A stretch of 64,000 nucleotides of DNA from Carbonactinospora thermoautotrophica (GTDB taxonomy: Bacteria; Actinomycetota; Actinomycetes; Streptomycetales; Carbonactinosporaceae), in the NCBI RefSeq assembly GCF_001543895.1, contig NZ_JYIJ01000017.1:558001-622000 (forward strand), given 5' to 3'. This document shows positions 39,748 through 47,976 of this stretch, piece after piece (within the stretch, counting starts at the first letter, position 1; each line of letters opens with the position of its first letter). The notes beneath the pieces were generated by a model. That model saw nothing but the letters and a program-made list of their open reading frames with translations. It had not been told where the DNA came from and searched no databases. A program made the translations under genes and the position numbers.

Positions 39748-40790
39748 ACCCGATCACCCGCCGCGTCGTCATCGACGACGTGAGCGCGGTGCACGAGGCG
39801 CGCCGAGCCGCCGCCCAACTGGCGGCGGATCTGGGATTCTGCGAGGTACGCCGGGAGCAGGTGGCGATCGCCGCTTCAGAGCTGGCCAGCAACGCGCACA
39901 AGCACACCCGGGGGGGCGACGTGTACCTCCAGCCCGCGCCCCACCTGCCCGGACCCGTGCTGGAGATGATCGCCGCCGACCACGGCCCCGGCGTCGCGGC
40001 GTTCGAGCAGTGCCTCGTCGACGGCTACAGCACCACCGGCACCCTCGGCGCGGGCCTGGGCGCGGTACAGCGCCTCGCCAGCTACTGCGCGGCGTACTCC
40101 TGCCCCGAACGGGGCACGGTGGTGCTCGCGCGCTTCACCGCCCAACTCGACCCGCCGATGTGGACCCCACCGGTCCGGCGGCTGGACGTCGGCGCGCTCG
40201 CCCTCCCCGCCCCGGGCGAGACCATCAGCGGGGACGCGTACACGATCGCCGAGGACCCGGACGGTGTCACCGTGGCCGTGGCCGACGGCCTGGGCCACGG
40301 CCCGGACGCGGCCGAGGCGGCGCGAACGGTGATCGACTCGTTGTCAGAACTCACCGGGCTCACCCCCGCCGAGCAGTTGCGGGAACTGCACGCCCGGCTG
40401 CGGAGCACGCGCGGCGCCGCGGCCGCGATCGCCCGCATCGACCGGGTTTCGCGCACCGTCCGCATCGCCGCCGTCGGCAACGTCACCTGTGCCGTCTGGG
40501 AGCCCGACCAGGGCCTGACCCGGCTCGCCGGGCGTCCGGGCGCCCTGGGCATCCGGTTGTCGAAGCCCTTCGAGCAGGTCGTACCGCTGACGCCGAACAC
40601 CCGACTGGTGCTCCACAGCGACGGGCTGCACAACCGCTGGGACCTCACCGCGTATCCCGGGCTGTTCACCGGCCACCCGGCCGCGCTGACCGCCGCCACC
40701 CTGTTCCGCGACTGCGAGCGGGGCCGGGACGACGCCACCGTCGTCGTCCTCGGCGCACTCGACGCGCCGCTCCACGGAGACTTCGGATAG
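39744..40790 (+). CDS. Fused GHKL ATPase and PP2C-type phosphatase (RsbX-like)
   Basis: The 348 residues start at GTG 39744, overlapping the rsbT stop (GTGA). The first ~135 residues are a second RsbT-like ATPase (IAASELASNAHKHTRGGDVY, MIAADHGPGVAAFEQ, TTGTLGAGLGAVQRLA). The rest is a small SpoIIE/RsbX phosphatase (GETISGDAYTIAEDPDGVTV, VADGLGHGPDAAEAART, RLVLHSDGLHNRWDLTA, GRDDATVVVLG). Such proteins reset stressosome phosphorylation. The fusion of both activities in one chain is common in actinobacteria. Confidence 0.87.
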   Translation: MNPITRRVVIDDVSAVHEARRAAAQLAADLGFCEVRREQVAIAASELASNAHKHTRGGDVYLQPAPHLPGPVLEMIAADHGPGVAAFEQCLVDGYSTTGTLGAGLGAVQRLASYCAAYSCPERGTVVLARFTAQLDPPMWTPPVRRLDVGALALPAPGETISGDAYTIAEDPDGVTVAVADGLGHGPDAAEAARTVIDSLSELTGLTPAEQLRELHARLRSTRGAAAAIARIDRVSRTVRIAAVGNVTCAVWEPDQGLTRLAGRPGALGIRLSKPFEQVVPLTPNTRLVLHSDGLHNRWDLTAYPGLFTGHPAALTAATLFRDCERGRDDATVVVLGALDAPLHGDFG

Positions 40791-40799
40791 GAATACACC

Positions 40800-42086
40800 G
40801 TGCACAGGGTGAACGGTCTACACGTCCGGGCGTACGCGGACGTGGCCGAACTGCGCCGGCGGCTGCGTGCGCTCGCCGGCTACCTGGGCATCGCTCCCGC
40901 GGAGCGCGCCCGCCTGGTCCTCGCGGTCACCGACGCGGTGCGAGCCGCCTTACAGTCCGGGCAGTGGCTCAGCGTCAGCGTCTCGCTGGCCGACCACGCG
41001 CGGCCCCCAGCCTTGCACGTCGAGCTGACCGGCGGCGGCGAATGGCCGGCCACCGCGCCCGGCAGCCTGCCCATGCCGACCCAGCGCACCCCGGACGGCC
41101 TGGTCATCAGCTTGCCGCTGGCGACCCTGCCCGCAGGCATCGACCTGACCGCCGCGTGGAAGGAGACCCCACCGCCGGAGCATGCCGCGCTCGAGGAGGA
41201 GCTGCGCGCCGCCCTCGACCTGGCCGAACGGCGCCGGGAGCAGCTCGTCCAGGTCACCGAGGAGCTGGAACAGACGAACCGGGGCACCGTGGCCTTGTAC
41301 GTCGAACTGGAGCAGCGCGACGAGCAGCTACGCCAGGCCCACCGGAAGGTGTTCCGGGAGCTGGAGGACGCCCTCCGCCCGCCACCGCCGGAGGTGACCG
41401 GGGTGGAGCTCGCCGTGCACTACCTGCCGGCCCAGGAGGACGCCCCCACCGGGGGCGACCTGTACGACTGGATCGTGCTGCCCGACGGCCAGCTGCACGT
41501 GACCGTGGTCGACGTCATGGGCCACGGCGTCACCAGCACGCGCGACGCGCTGAACGTGACCCACGCCGTGCGCATCCTCGCCCTGGAAGGGCACGGGCTG
41601 GACACGTTGATCGCGCGCGCCAACGCGCTGCTGGAAACGCAGAACCCCGAGTTGTTCGCGACCGTCGTAGTGGTGCGCCTGGACCCGAAGACGGGCACGG
41701 TCCACATCGCCAACGGCGGCCACCCTCCCGTGCTGCACCTGCTGCAGGACAGGGAAGCCCGCTACTTGGAGGCCAAAGGGCGGCCGCTCGGCTACCCCGC
41801 GGCAGGCAGCGACGAGGTCCGCACCGAGCGGCTGGCCCCCGGCGACGTCCTCCTGCTGTACACCGACGGGCTCGTCGAGAGCACCCGGGACATCCTGGTC
41901 GGCCTGGAACGGCTCGCGAAGACGGCCCGCCAGTCCGCGGCCCTCGCCACAGCCGAACTGCCGGGAGCGATCGTCCGCGCCATCCTCGGTGAGCACGGCC
42001 ACCGCGACGACACCCTCGCCCTCGCCCTGCGGTGGACCCCGGACCGGCCGGCCGGGGACGCGGACTCCGGCGCGCAGGGGTCGTAG
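40800..42086 (+). CDS. rsbU: RsbU-type PP2C phosphatase
   Basis: The 428 residues begin with a degenerate ATPase-like domain (ERARLVLAVTDAVRAALQSG). A coiled coil follows (residues ~125-185, EELRAALDLAERRREQLVQV), then a SpoIIE-type phosphatase with PTGGDLYDWIVLPDGQ, VVDVMGHGVTSTRDALN, TVHIANGGHPPVLHLL, LLLYTDGLVESTRD and RDDTLALALRW. All metal-binding Asp residues are present. It probably dephosphorylates an anti-anti-sigma factor to release a stress sigma factor. Its last ~415 bp are duplicated at 47437-47849. Confidence 0.92.
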   Translation: MHRVNGLHVRAYADVAELRRRLRALAGYLGIAPAERARLVLAVTDAVRAALQSGQWLSVSVSLADHARPPALHVELTGGGEWPATAPGSLPMPTQRTPDGLVISLPLATLPAGIDLTAAWKETPPPEHAALEEELRAALDLAERRREQLVQVTEELEQTNRGTVALYVELEQRDEQLRQAHRKVFRELEDALRPPPPEVTGVELAVHYLPAQEDAPTGGDLYDWIVLPDGQLHVTVVDVMGHGVTSTRDALNVTHAVRILALEGHGLDTLIARANALLETQNPELFATVVVVRLDPKTGTVHIANGGHPPVLHLLQDREARYLEAKGRPLGYPAAGSDEVRTERLAPGDVLLLYTDGLVESTRDILVGLERLAKTARQSAALATAELPGAIVRAILGEHGHRDDTLALALRWTPDRPAGDADSGAQGS

Positions 42087-42185
42087 CGCCGTACGGCCGG
42101 CGTGCTACGAGCCGTACCCGGTCGGGGTGAAGAAGCGGCGCGGGCTGCTCGTGGAGTGATCAGTCGCTGCGACCGGGAAGCCCGT

Positions 42186-43022
42186 TCAGAGCAATGCGGC
42201 AAAAGTTGGTGAGCGCAGCCAGCCGAAGTCACCGTCGAGGCCCGCGGCGAGGATGCGGTTCACGTTGACGGCGCCGACCCAGTCCGCCCGGCCGGTGGCG
42301 CGGAGGGCGACGAGCGCGGCGGACAGGCTGTGCCGCAGGTTGAGCACGCTGATCCGTTCGCGCGCTTCCGTTCGGCCGGTCTCCAGCCAGGTCCGGTGCA
42401 GCGCGGTCATGGAGGTACCGCGTAGCTCCGGCTGGGTGACGTCCAAGCCCAGGTCGGTGCAGACGTCGACCAGGCGGCGCGAGGCGCAGCCGAGGATGTG
42501 CCCGGCGTCGTACCGGGTGTCGACCACACGGCGGGTCGCGAGCTCGGCATCACGGCGGGCCCGCCATGCGTGGCGGGCTGTTTCGATCGCCTCGGGCGGG
42601 GCGGCGGCTGCGTTCGCCAGCACGGCGAGATCGCTGGAGAGCTGGTGCCCGATGATCTGGTCGGCGGCGTCGAGGCAGGCGCGCAGCTCAGCGTCGGCGA
42701 GCCGGATCAGCTCCTCGGTCTCGTCGGTGTTCTCCACGTACACGCTGGTGTACCGGAAGGGCAGTTCGGTGACGTCGACCGGGCCGTGGGTGGGGACGGC
42801 GAGGTACACGGCCGAGTAGCAGAACGGCCGGTTGCCGTTCTTCACCCGGTAGTTCTTGGTCCACTCCACATCGACGCTGGCGAGCAGCCGCGACCCTTGC
42901 GGCCGGCGAGGCGGGCGCGCGGGCCCGCCGAGAGTGCTGGTGACGATCACCCGAGTGCTCTCCTGGATGGTGACAGGGGCGTGCGTCGGCCCGGCCGCGT
43001 GGCTCACGGCCGGGCCGATCAT
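42186..43022 (-). CDS. DEDD exonuclease-fold-like protein, partner of the radical SAM gene
   Basis: The protein has 278 residues. GSRLLASVDVEWTKNYRVKN gives the D-x-E of exonuclease motif I (D51, E53), and QIIGHQLSSDLAVLANAAAA gives the H...D of motif II. The third motif expected near the C-terminus (H-x4-D or Y-x3-D) is not evident: the segment is NLRHSLSAALVALR. The fold therefore looks like a DnaQ-type 3'-5' exonuclease with a degenerate site. It is a distant paralog of the adjacent 267-residue protein. Both follow the radical SAM gene on the same strand and probably belong to one operon. Confidence 0.55.
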   Translation of the reverse strand: MIGPAVSHAAGPTHAPVTIQESTRVIVTSTLGGPARPPRRPQGSRLLASVDVEWTKNYRVKNGNRPFCYSAVYLAVPTHGPVDVTELPFRYTSVYVENTDETEELIRLADAELRACLDAADQIIGHQLSSDLAVLANAAAAPPEAIETARHAWRARRDAELATRRVVDTRYDAGHILGCASRRLVDVCTDLGLDVTQPELRGTSMTALHRTWLETGRTEARERISVLNLRHSLSAALVALRATGRADWVGAVNVNRILAAGLDGDFGWLRSPTFAALL

Positions 43023-43037
43023 GGTACGAGCTTGACG

Positions 43038-43841
43038 CTATCTGCATCCGGACAGCGACGCGGCGTAGTCGAAGGTGGTGAACCTGTCCCAGGTTTCGCG
43101 GGCCAGCAGTGGCGCGACCGGCAGCGGCTCGGCCCACGCGTACTTGCCGAGCGCCGCAGCGGCGACCAGCGCAACCGCGAGGGTGCGTTCCAGACTCCCG
43201 GCCAGCAACAACTCCCCCGAGCGGCGGTCTCCCTCATCCGCCAGCGACTCGTACAGGCTGCGCACGCTGGCCACGTTCAGCGGCCCAATCGGGAGAGATT
43301 CGATCTCGACGTTGTGCGTCGCGCAGGCGTCGGCGAGGCCCCGGCAGGGGATCGGGCCGACGTCACAGCAGGTGTCGAACAGGCAGGCGATCCCGCGTTG
43401 CTGCTGGCGGCGGTCTTCCCACTCGGCGGTGAGGGCTGTCACCCCGGGCACGCCCACGCCGACGGTGTCGGCGAGAGCGTGCAAGCCGGCCAGGTCGTCG
43501 GTGAAGGAGTGACCGGCCAGCACCGCGGCGTGGCGGCGGGCCTGCACCAACACCCGGTCGACCAGGGCGACGAGCTGGGCAGCCTCCTCGTCGTGCTCGA
43601 TCACCACGGCATGGAAACCGAAGCCGATCGTGTCGACGTCGACGGGCAGGGTCCGGGTGCGATGCACCCGCAGATACACCGCAGAGGCGCACACCGGCAC
43701 GGCGCGCTCACCGTCATCGACCCATTCCAGTCTGACGGCGGTGAGTATCTGGGCCGGGCGGCCGAACGGGCGTTGCTCGGCACCGTAGGGGGTGCTCGGC
43801 CAGCTCAGGTTGGTGATCTCACGCATCGGGGCCTCCGGCAC
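43038..43841 (-). CDS. Second exonuclease-fold-like protein, more degenerate
   Basis: The protein has up to 267 residues. The start could be 43841 or the internal ATG at 43826; both overlap the radical SAM stop. It parallels the 278-residue neighbour: AVRLEWVDDGERAVPVCASA for the first strand (the motif I Asp is replaced), AAVLAGHSFTDDLAGLHALA for motif II, and CLFDTCCDVGPIPCRGLADA, which is Cys-rich. Nuclease activity is doubtful. A scaffolding, peptide-binding or nucleotide-binding role with the radical SAM protein is possible. Confidence 0.5.
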   Translation of the reverse strand: MPEAPMREITNLSWPSTPYGAEQRPFGRPAQILTAVRLEWVDDGERAVPVCASAVYLRVHRTRTLPVDVDTIGFGFHAVVIEHDEEAAQLVALVDRVLVQARRHAAVLAGHSFTDDLAGLHALADTVGVGVPGVTALTAEWEDRRQQQRGIACLFDTCCDVGPIPCRGLADACATHNVEIESLPIGPLNVASVRSLYESLADEGDRRSGELLLAGSLERTLAVALVAAAALGKYAWAEPLPVAPLLARETWDRFTTFDYAASLSGCR

Positions 43842-44808
43842 GGGCCACGGTGCGGATGCTGCGGCCGAGGTACTTGGCGAAGTGGTTGCGCTTGAACCGG
43901 TACCGCTTCCAGATCTCGGTCACCGGTTCCTCCAGCAGGTTGCCCAGCGGCTCGAACAGGTCGGGGGCGTCGTAGACGGGCCACGCGTTCGCCTTGCCCG
44001 TGGGCTCGACGACGATCATGTGTCCCTCGGTATGGGGCGTCCACGTCGTCATGCGCAGCGCGGGCCGCCAGTCATGCACCGCGCGCAGCTCGGCCAACCG
44101 ATTGAAAGTGTCTGCGGCCTCGACCTGGGTGATGAACTCGTTCTCCTCCAGGTCCAGGGCGTTGCCCTTGCGCAGTGGCAGGATCAGCTTGAGCTTGCCG
44201 GCGCCGAGCACGTCGGCGATCTGGTACGTGAACGGCAGGGCGTGCAATGTGGACCGGTAGACGACCGCGGACAGGGAAATCGGCAGCCCGGCGTCCAGGA
44301 ACGCGCGCACCCCGGCCATCACCTGGTCGTAGTCGCCGCGCACCCGGTTGGTCGTCGACCGCGGCCCCTCCAGCCCGACGTTGACGAACGCCACCTTGCC
44401 GGCGAGGTTCTTCGCATGCTCCAGCCCCCGCGTGGCGTTGGTCGGCACACCGATGATGAAGTCGGCGTACATGTCGACGATCTCACCGAAGTCCCGGCGC
44501 AGCAGCGGCTCGCCTCCGGACAGGAACACCCGCTGCACACCGGTGAGGTTCGCGCGCATCGTGTCGAGCTGGTCCAACGTGGGGTCGGGGAGCTGCAACG
44601 TTTCTGAGCAGAACGAGCAGTCGAAGTTGCACCGCTTGGTGACCTGGAGAATCACCGAGAGCGGTACGGTGGCCGACTCGGCGAGTTCGTCTAGGTTGAC
44701 GTCCTCGGTGAGGGTGAAGTGGTGGCCTTCGGTGAACCGCACCGGTCCCGTGGCCTGCCGCATCGACGGCTTCGGGGTCGGCATCGAGGGCATGCCCAGT
44801 AAAGTCAT
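43819..44808 (-). CDS. Radical SAM protein of a candidate peptide-modification locus
   Basis: The protein has 329 residues. The ATG at 44808 has GGAGGT 9 nt upstream. The iron-sulfur motif is CNFDCSFC (C60, C64, C67), a standard CxxxCxxC, followed by the SAM-binding GGEPL segment (RVFLSGGEPLLRRDFGEIVD). A long C-terminus (PLRKGNALDLEENEFITQVE, PLGNLLEEPVTEIWKRYRFK) resembles the tail of peptide-acting radical SAM enzymes but lacks the extra Cys cluster of SPASM proteins. No precursor ORF was found close by. The shared cassette R2 lies 73 bp upstream. Confidence 0.85.
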   Translation of the reverse strand: MTLLGMPSMPTPKPSMRQATGPVRFTEGHHFTLTEDVNLDELAESATVPLSVILQVTKRCNFDCSFCSETLQLPDPTLDQLDTMRANLTGVQRVFLSGGEPLLRRDFGEIVDMYADFIIGVPTNATRGLEHAKNLAGKVAFVNVGLEGPRSTTNRVRGDYDQVMAGVRAFLDAGLPISLSAVVYRSTLHALPFTYQIADVLGAGKLKLILPLRKGNALDLEENEFITQVEAADTFNRLAELRAVHDWRPALRMTTWTPHTEGHMIVVEPTGKANAWPVYDAPDLFEPLGNLLEEPVTEIWKRYRFKRNHFAKYLGRSIRTVARAGGPDA

Positions 44809-44883
44809 AGGTCTTCTACCTCCGATCTTGGCGTTCTCTGGCGTGGGCACTGTCTGACGGCTGCCCCTGGAGTACCGGTGGAT

Positions 44884-44975
44884 GGCGGGCCGTGTGGGCG
44901 GTTCTTCTCGGTCACCGGGTTGCGGGGGCTTGGGTTGAGCCGGTGGCGCGGGAGTCCGGGCCCGCACGGCCCGCC
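44884..44975 (-). ncRNA. Candidate structured leader RNA, copy 2
   Basis: The closing stem (44961-44975 with 44884-44898) has 14 of 15 pairs; one position is C-A here. The loop keeps CGGACTCCCGCGCCACCG and the GGTGACC region. The start of the radical SAM gene lies 75 nt downstream. Confidence 0.4.
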
Positions 44976-44987
44976 GGCTTCGGCCGC

Positions 44988-45035
44988 GTCGAGTGTGCGT
45001 GTCGTCACACGCGTGTGACGACACGCACACTCGAC
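44988..45035. promoter_or_regulatory. Perfect 48-bp palindrome in cassette R2
   Basis: Sequence and length are identical to those at 6936-6983 and 54249-54296; arms are 44988-45011 and 45012-45035. No change has accumulated although flanking bases differ, which suggests function or gene conversion. Confidence 0.85.
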
Positions 45036-45036
45036 G

Positions 45037-45087
45037 AAAAGGCCCGGCCGGCGGGGCACCACGGGGGACGGTGTACCGGCCGGGCCT
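45037..45087 (-). terminator. T-tailed terminator in cassette R2
   Basis: A 12-bp stem built on GGCCCGGCCGG and its complement is followed on the minus strand by TTTT (45040-45037). It is expected to end the four-small-ORF operon before the radical SAM gene. Confidence 0.65.
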
Positions 45088-45149
45088 GGTGAGGGCCGTC
45101 CCCGCCCCGGGGAGGCGGCGAGGGTCGGGGCGGCCCTGGGGGAGGCGGT

Positions 45150-45257
45150 CTAGCGGGGCAGCCAGCCCAGGGCGTACAACAGGCCGGGCAACGCCAGCAG
45201 GGCCAGGCCGAGGATGAGGATCAGCGTGACCTCGGTCTCACGGCTGAGCCGGCGCAT
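45150..45257 (-). CDS. 35-residue single-helix membrane peptide, copy 1
   Basis: MRRLSRETEVTLILILGLAL continues to LLALPGLLYALGWLPR. A basic start is followed by one hydrophobic helix, so it is a small inner-membrane peptide. It is 35 residues long, like the copy at 54407-54514, with only a handful of differences. Its start lies inside the 3' end of the zinc-ribbon ORF, so the genes are coupled. Function unknown. Confidence 0.6.
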   Translation of the reverse strand: MRRLSRETEVTLILILGLALLALPGLLYALGWLPR

Positions 45258-45399
45258 CGGGTGCCTTCTTCCCGTACAGGAACGCGATCTCGCTCGGGGT
45301 CAGCGGCAGCGAGCACGGGCCGCACGGGTTCCCGTTGACGGTGCCCGTACCGTGGCAGGTGGCGCACGCGGGGTCGACCACGGCGTGCAGCTCGCTCAC
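45238..45399 (-). CDS. Small zinc-ribbon-like protein, copy 1 (intact)
   Basis: The 53-residue product holds two CxxC pairs in VDPACATCHGTGTVNGNPCG followed by PC, like a shortened DnaJ-type zinc finger. The tail reads SLPLTPSEIAFLYGKKAPDA. GTG 45399 overlaps the stop of the 83-residue ORF (GTGA). The copy at 54.5 kb is split in two frames. Confidence 0.6.
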   Translation of the reverse strand: MSELHAVVDPACATCHGTGTVNGNPCGPCSLPLTPSEIAFLYGKKAPDAPAQP

Positions 45400-45647
45400 C
45401 CCTGCCACCCCCACTGCCGGGCGTGAGCCTCCACGCTGGAGCGGATGTTCGGGTGGGTGTCGAGCAGGCTCACCACCAGACCGGCGAGCAGGTTCGTCCA
45501 CTCCCTGTAGGTCATCAGGTCGGACAGGGTCGGGTTCTGGAGTTGCGCCCCGGTGCGGATGCCATGCAGGTATTCCTCCAGCGTGGGCGGGGCCGGCGGG
45601 AAGTGGGTGACTTGGCCGTTGGGGCTCTGCTGCGGGGGAATGGTCAC
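45396..45647 (-). CDS. Conserved 83-residue protein, copy 1
   Basis: The product MTIPPQQSPNGQVTHFPPAP, TLEEYLHGIRTGAQLQNPTL, ... HARQWGWQG is not a family I recognise. It has a Pro-rich start and then helices. About four fifths of the residues are the same in the copy at 54655-54906, which argues that it is a real protein. GTG 45647 has GGGAGGAG upstream and overlaps the stop of a tiny leader ORF. Confidence 0.7.
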   Translation of the reverse strand: MTIPPQQSPNGQVTHFPPAPPTLEEYLHGIRTGAQLQNPTLSDLMTYREWTNLLAGLVVSLLDTHPNIRSSVEAHARQWGWQG

Positions 45648-45727
45648 CGCTCCTCCCCTCGGCGCGGGGCGAGGAGCTTGACCGGTGTCATGTCCTGGGC
45701 CTCTGGGTGGGTCTCATTCGTGTTCAT
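45644..45727 (-). CDS. Tiny first ORF of the small-gene operon, copy 1
   Basis: A 27-codon ORF (MNTNETHPEAQDMTPVKLLA, then PRRGEER) ends in a GTGA overlap with the 83-residue gene. An internal ATG with GAGG ahead of it may be the true start. The ending parallels the 42-codon ORF at 54903-55031 (PAQRRGGDR). It may be a translated leader or a small partner protein. Confidence 0.35.
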   Translation of the reverse strand: MNTNETHPEAQDMTPVKLLAPRRGEER

Positions 45728-46589
45728 GGCCACAGGAGACCCGAACGCCAGCCGGTGACTCTAGGCTGAGAGTCGCTCACTCACAGCTCACTCACACTCA
45801 CAGCTGGACCGGGGGAGACAACGTGACCGCGGCCGAGGAACGAGCGCCCGCGGCGCCGGGCGAAGTGTTCATCGCGGAGCTGAAGCGTTGGCGTGACGTG
45901 CGCGGAATGTCGCAGTCCGCGCTGGCGAAGACGGTCGGCTACACGCCTTCGTACGTGTCGAAGGTCGAAAGCGGCCAGCAGCGTCCCTCGGTCGCGTTCG
46001 CCGAGCAGGCCGACCGCGTTCTCCGTGCCGGAGGGGCGCTGCGTCGGGCGTACCACGAGTACGAGACGCAGCTCCGCCGTGGAACCGCCGACCAGGAGCC
46101 CCAGACTGCCGTACCGGCGGGTGAGCCGGTCGAGAGCGCGACCGGCAGCCTGCTGGTCGAGCACGACGACGCCGAGCTGTACTACGCGCGTGTACCGGGC
46201 CACGCAGCGGCGGAAGCTGTACAACGCGACCGACGCCCCGGTGACGCGGTACCTGATCCGGATCTCGGTGGACCGCTACCCGGGCAACCCGGAACGTTCG
46301 AACCGGCTCTACCGGGAGCACCCGCTGACCTGGGAGGAGATCAACCTCCAGGCGCGCTGCGGCAACGACCCGATGCGCTGGAAGGTCCAGCACGACCGGG
46401 ACGCGTTCAAGGAAGTCTGGCTGCTGTTCGAGAACGAGTACGGCCGGTTCCCCCTGTATCCGGGGGAAAGCACGTGGATCGAGTACAGCTACACAGTCGG
46501 AGACGACAAGTGGGGCAACTGGTTCCAGCGCGCGGTGCGGCTCCCGACCAAGCGCCTGAGCGTGCGGCTGGACTTCCCGGCTGAGCTGG
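45724..46589 (+). repeat. 866-bp duplicated segment, copy 1
   Basis: This segment is nearly identical to 50531-51396. It covers the divergent promoter region and the first ~255 codons of the HTH-deformylase gene. The identity ends abruptly at 46589/51396. Confidence 0.85.
45775..45805 (+). promoter_or_regulatory. Direct-repeat operator-like site upstream of the HTH-deformylase gene
   Basis: ACTCACAGCT occurs at 45779-45788 and 45796-45805, and GCTCACTCAC at 45775-45784 with CTCACTCAC at 45787-45795. It lies 18-48 bp upstream of GTG 45823 and is repeated at 50582-50612 with one base changed. A binding site for the HTH protein itself is the simplest reading. Confidence 0.5.
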
Positions 46590-47332
46590 ACCCGGTGGTG
46601 TGGGGCATGGAGACCACGATGACCGCCGAGGCGTTCCCGTTCCGGACCGCGATCAGCCAGGACGAACGGGACGGCCGGCGCGTCTTCTCCTGGTCCACGG
46701 AGAATCCGCCGCTGCACGCGCGCTACCGACTGGAATGGAAGTTCCGCGCACGCTCCGAGGAGAAGGACGCCGGCCCGGTGACGACGACAGCGAGCGAGAC
46801 CATGCGGTCCCTGGGGGTCGTCCAGGAGGGCGATCCGATCCTGCGCCAGGTCGCGCGTCCCTTCGACCTGCCGGTCGAGGCCGAGGACGCCCGGCGGGTG
46901 GTCGCCGAGCTGCACTCGGCGATGGAGCGGGTGGCGAACGCGCACGTGTTCGTCAAGGGCATGGGCATAGCCGCCCCGCAGATCGGCATCGATCGAGCGG
47001 CGGCCATTGTCCGCTTCCCGACCGGCGAGATCATCACCCTGCTGAACCCGCGCGTTATCGAGGAATCGGACGAGACCGATGAGAAGTACGAGGGCTGCCT
47101 GAGCTTCTTCGACGTCCGCGGCATGGTCCCCCGCCCGCTCGCCATCCAGGTCGAGCACCAGGACATCGACGGCCAGCGCCGCATCACGATCTTCGAACGC
47201 GGCGACGCTCGCCTCGTCGCGCACGAGATCGACCACCTTGAGGGGAAGCTGTACACGGACCGCATGCGGCCAGGGGTGAAGCCCATCCCCGTCTCCGAAT
47301 ACCGAGGGACCGGGCAGACGTGGCAGTACTAG
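45823..47332 (+). CDS. HTH - central domain - peptide deformylase fusion, interrupted by a +1 shift
   Basis: Frame 1 from GTG 45823 (ribosome site GGGGGAG) encodes an XRE domain (AELKRWRDVRGMSQSALAKT, VGYTPSYVSKVESGQQRPSV) and runs to VEHDDAELYYA. From 46187 the sequence continues one base over: RVYRATQRRKLYNATDAPVT, then a central domain of ~200 residues, then a class-III-like peptide deformylase with GMGIAAPQIG, EGCLSF and HEIDHLEG, all metal and catalytic residues intact. From memory, actinobacteria encode this fusion in one frame. The shift near 46186 is also present in the second copy. The gene may be broken, split, or use frameshifting. Deformylase removes the formyl group of nascent peptides. 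Confidence 0.62.
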
Positions 47333-47423
47333 CTGTGTTGTTCGGACAGGTTGGTACCACAGCGACCAGGCGGCGCCGGGCGCAGCCGGCAGCCACAATC
47401 GCGCCCATGAACGACATCACCCA

Positions 47424-47849
47424 TTGGACGCGCTGGTGGTGCGCCTGGACCCCGTGACGGGCACGGTCCACATCGCCAACGGCGGCCACCCGCCCGTGCT
47501 GCACCTGCACGACGGCGGCACCAGCTACCTGGAGGCCAAGGGCCGGCCGCTCGGCTACCCCGCGGCGGGCAGCGACGAGGTCCGCACCGAGCAGCTGGCA
47601 CCCGGCGACGTCCTCCTCCTGTACACCGACGGGCTCATCGAGAGCACCCGCGACATCCTGGCCGGCCTGGAACGGCTCGCGAAGACGGCCCGCGAGTCCG
47701 CGACCCTCGCCACCGCTGAGCTTCCGGGGGCGATCGTCCGCGCGATCCTCGGCGACCACGGCCACCACGACGACACCCTCGCCCTCGCCCTGCGGTGGAC
47801 CCCGGACCAGCCGGCCGGGGACGCGGACTCCGACGCACAGGGGTCGTAG
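47424..47849 (+). pseudogene. Duplicated 3' fragment of rsbU
   Basis: From 47437 the DNA matches the end of rsbU (41671-42086) with ~90% identity: TGTVHIANGGHPPVLHLHDG, LLLYTDGLIESTRDILAGL. It lacks the first two thirds of the phosphatase domain and has no proper start. Similarity continues past the stop for about 80 bp. The fragment and rsbU thus flank the 5.3-kb segment 42.1-47.4 kb as direct repeats. Confidence 0.8.
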
Positions 47850-47976
47850 CGCCGACCGGGTACGACTCGCGTGCTACGAGGCGTACCGGCCGGCGTGAAG
47901 AAACGGCGGGGACTGCTCGTGCAGGTCCTCGATGAGCTGCGCGGTGCGCGTCCGCGACTTGTCCAGCCGTGGCCGG

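Larger units (their letters stand above)
44881..45149 (-). repeat. Shared regulatory cassette, copy R2
   Basis: This is the same block as 6830-7110 and 54112-54406. It starts directly after the TM-peptide stop (45150) and ends 73 bp before the radical SAM start. It has the terminator, the palindrome and the hairpin domain in the same order. Confidence 0.85.
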
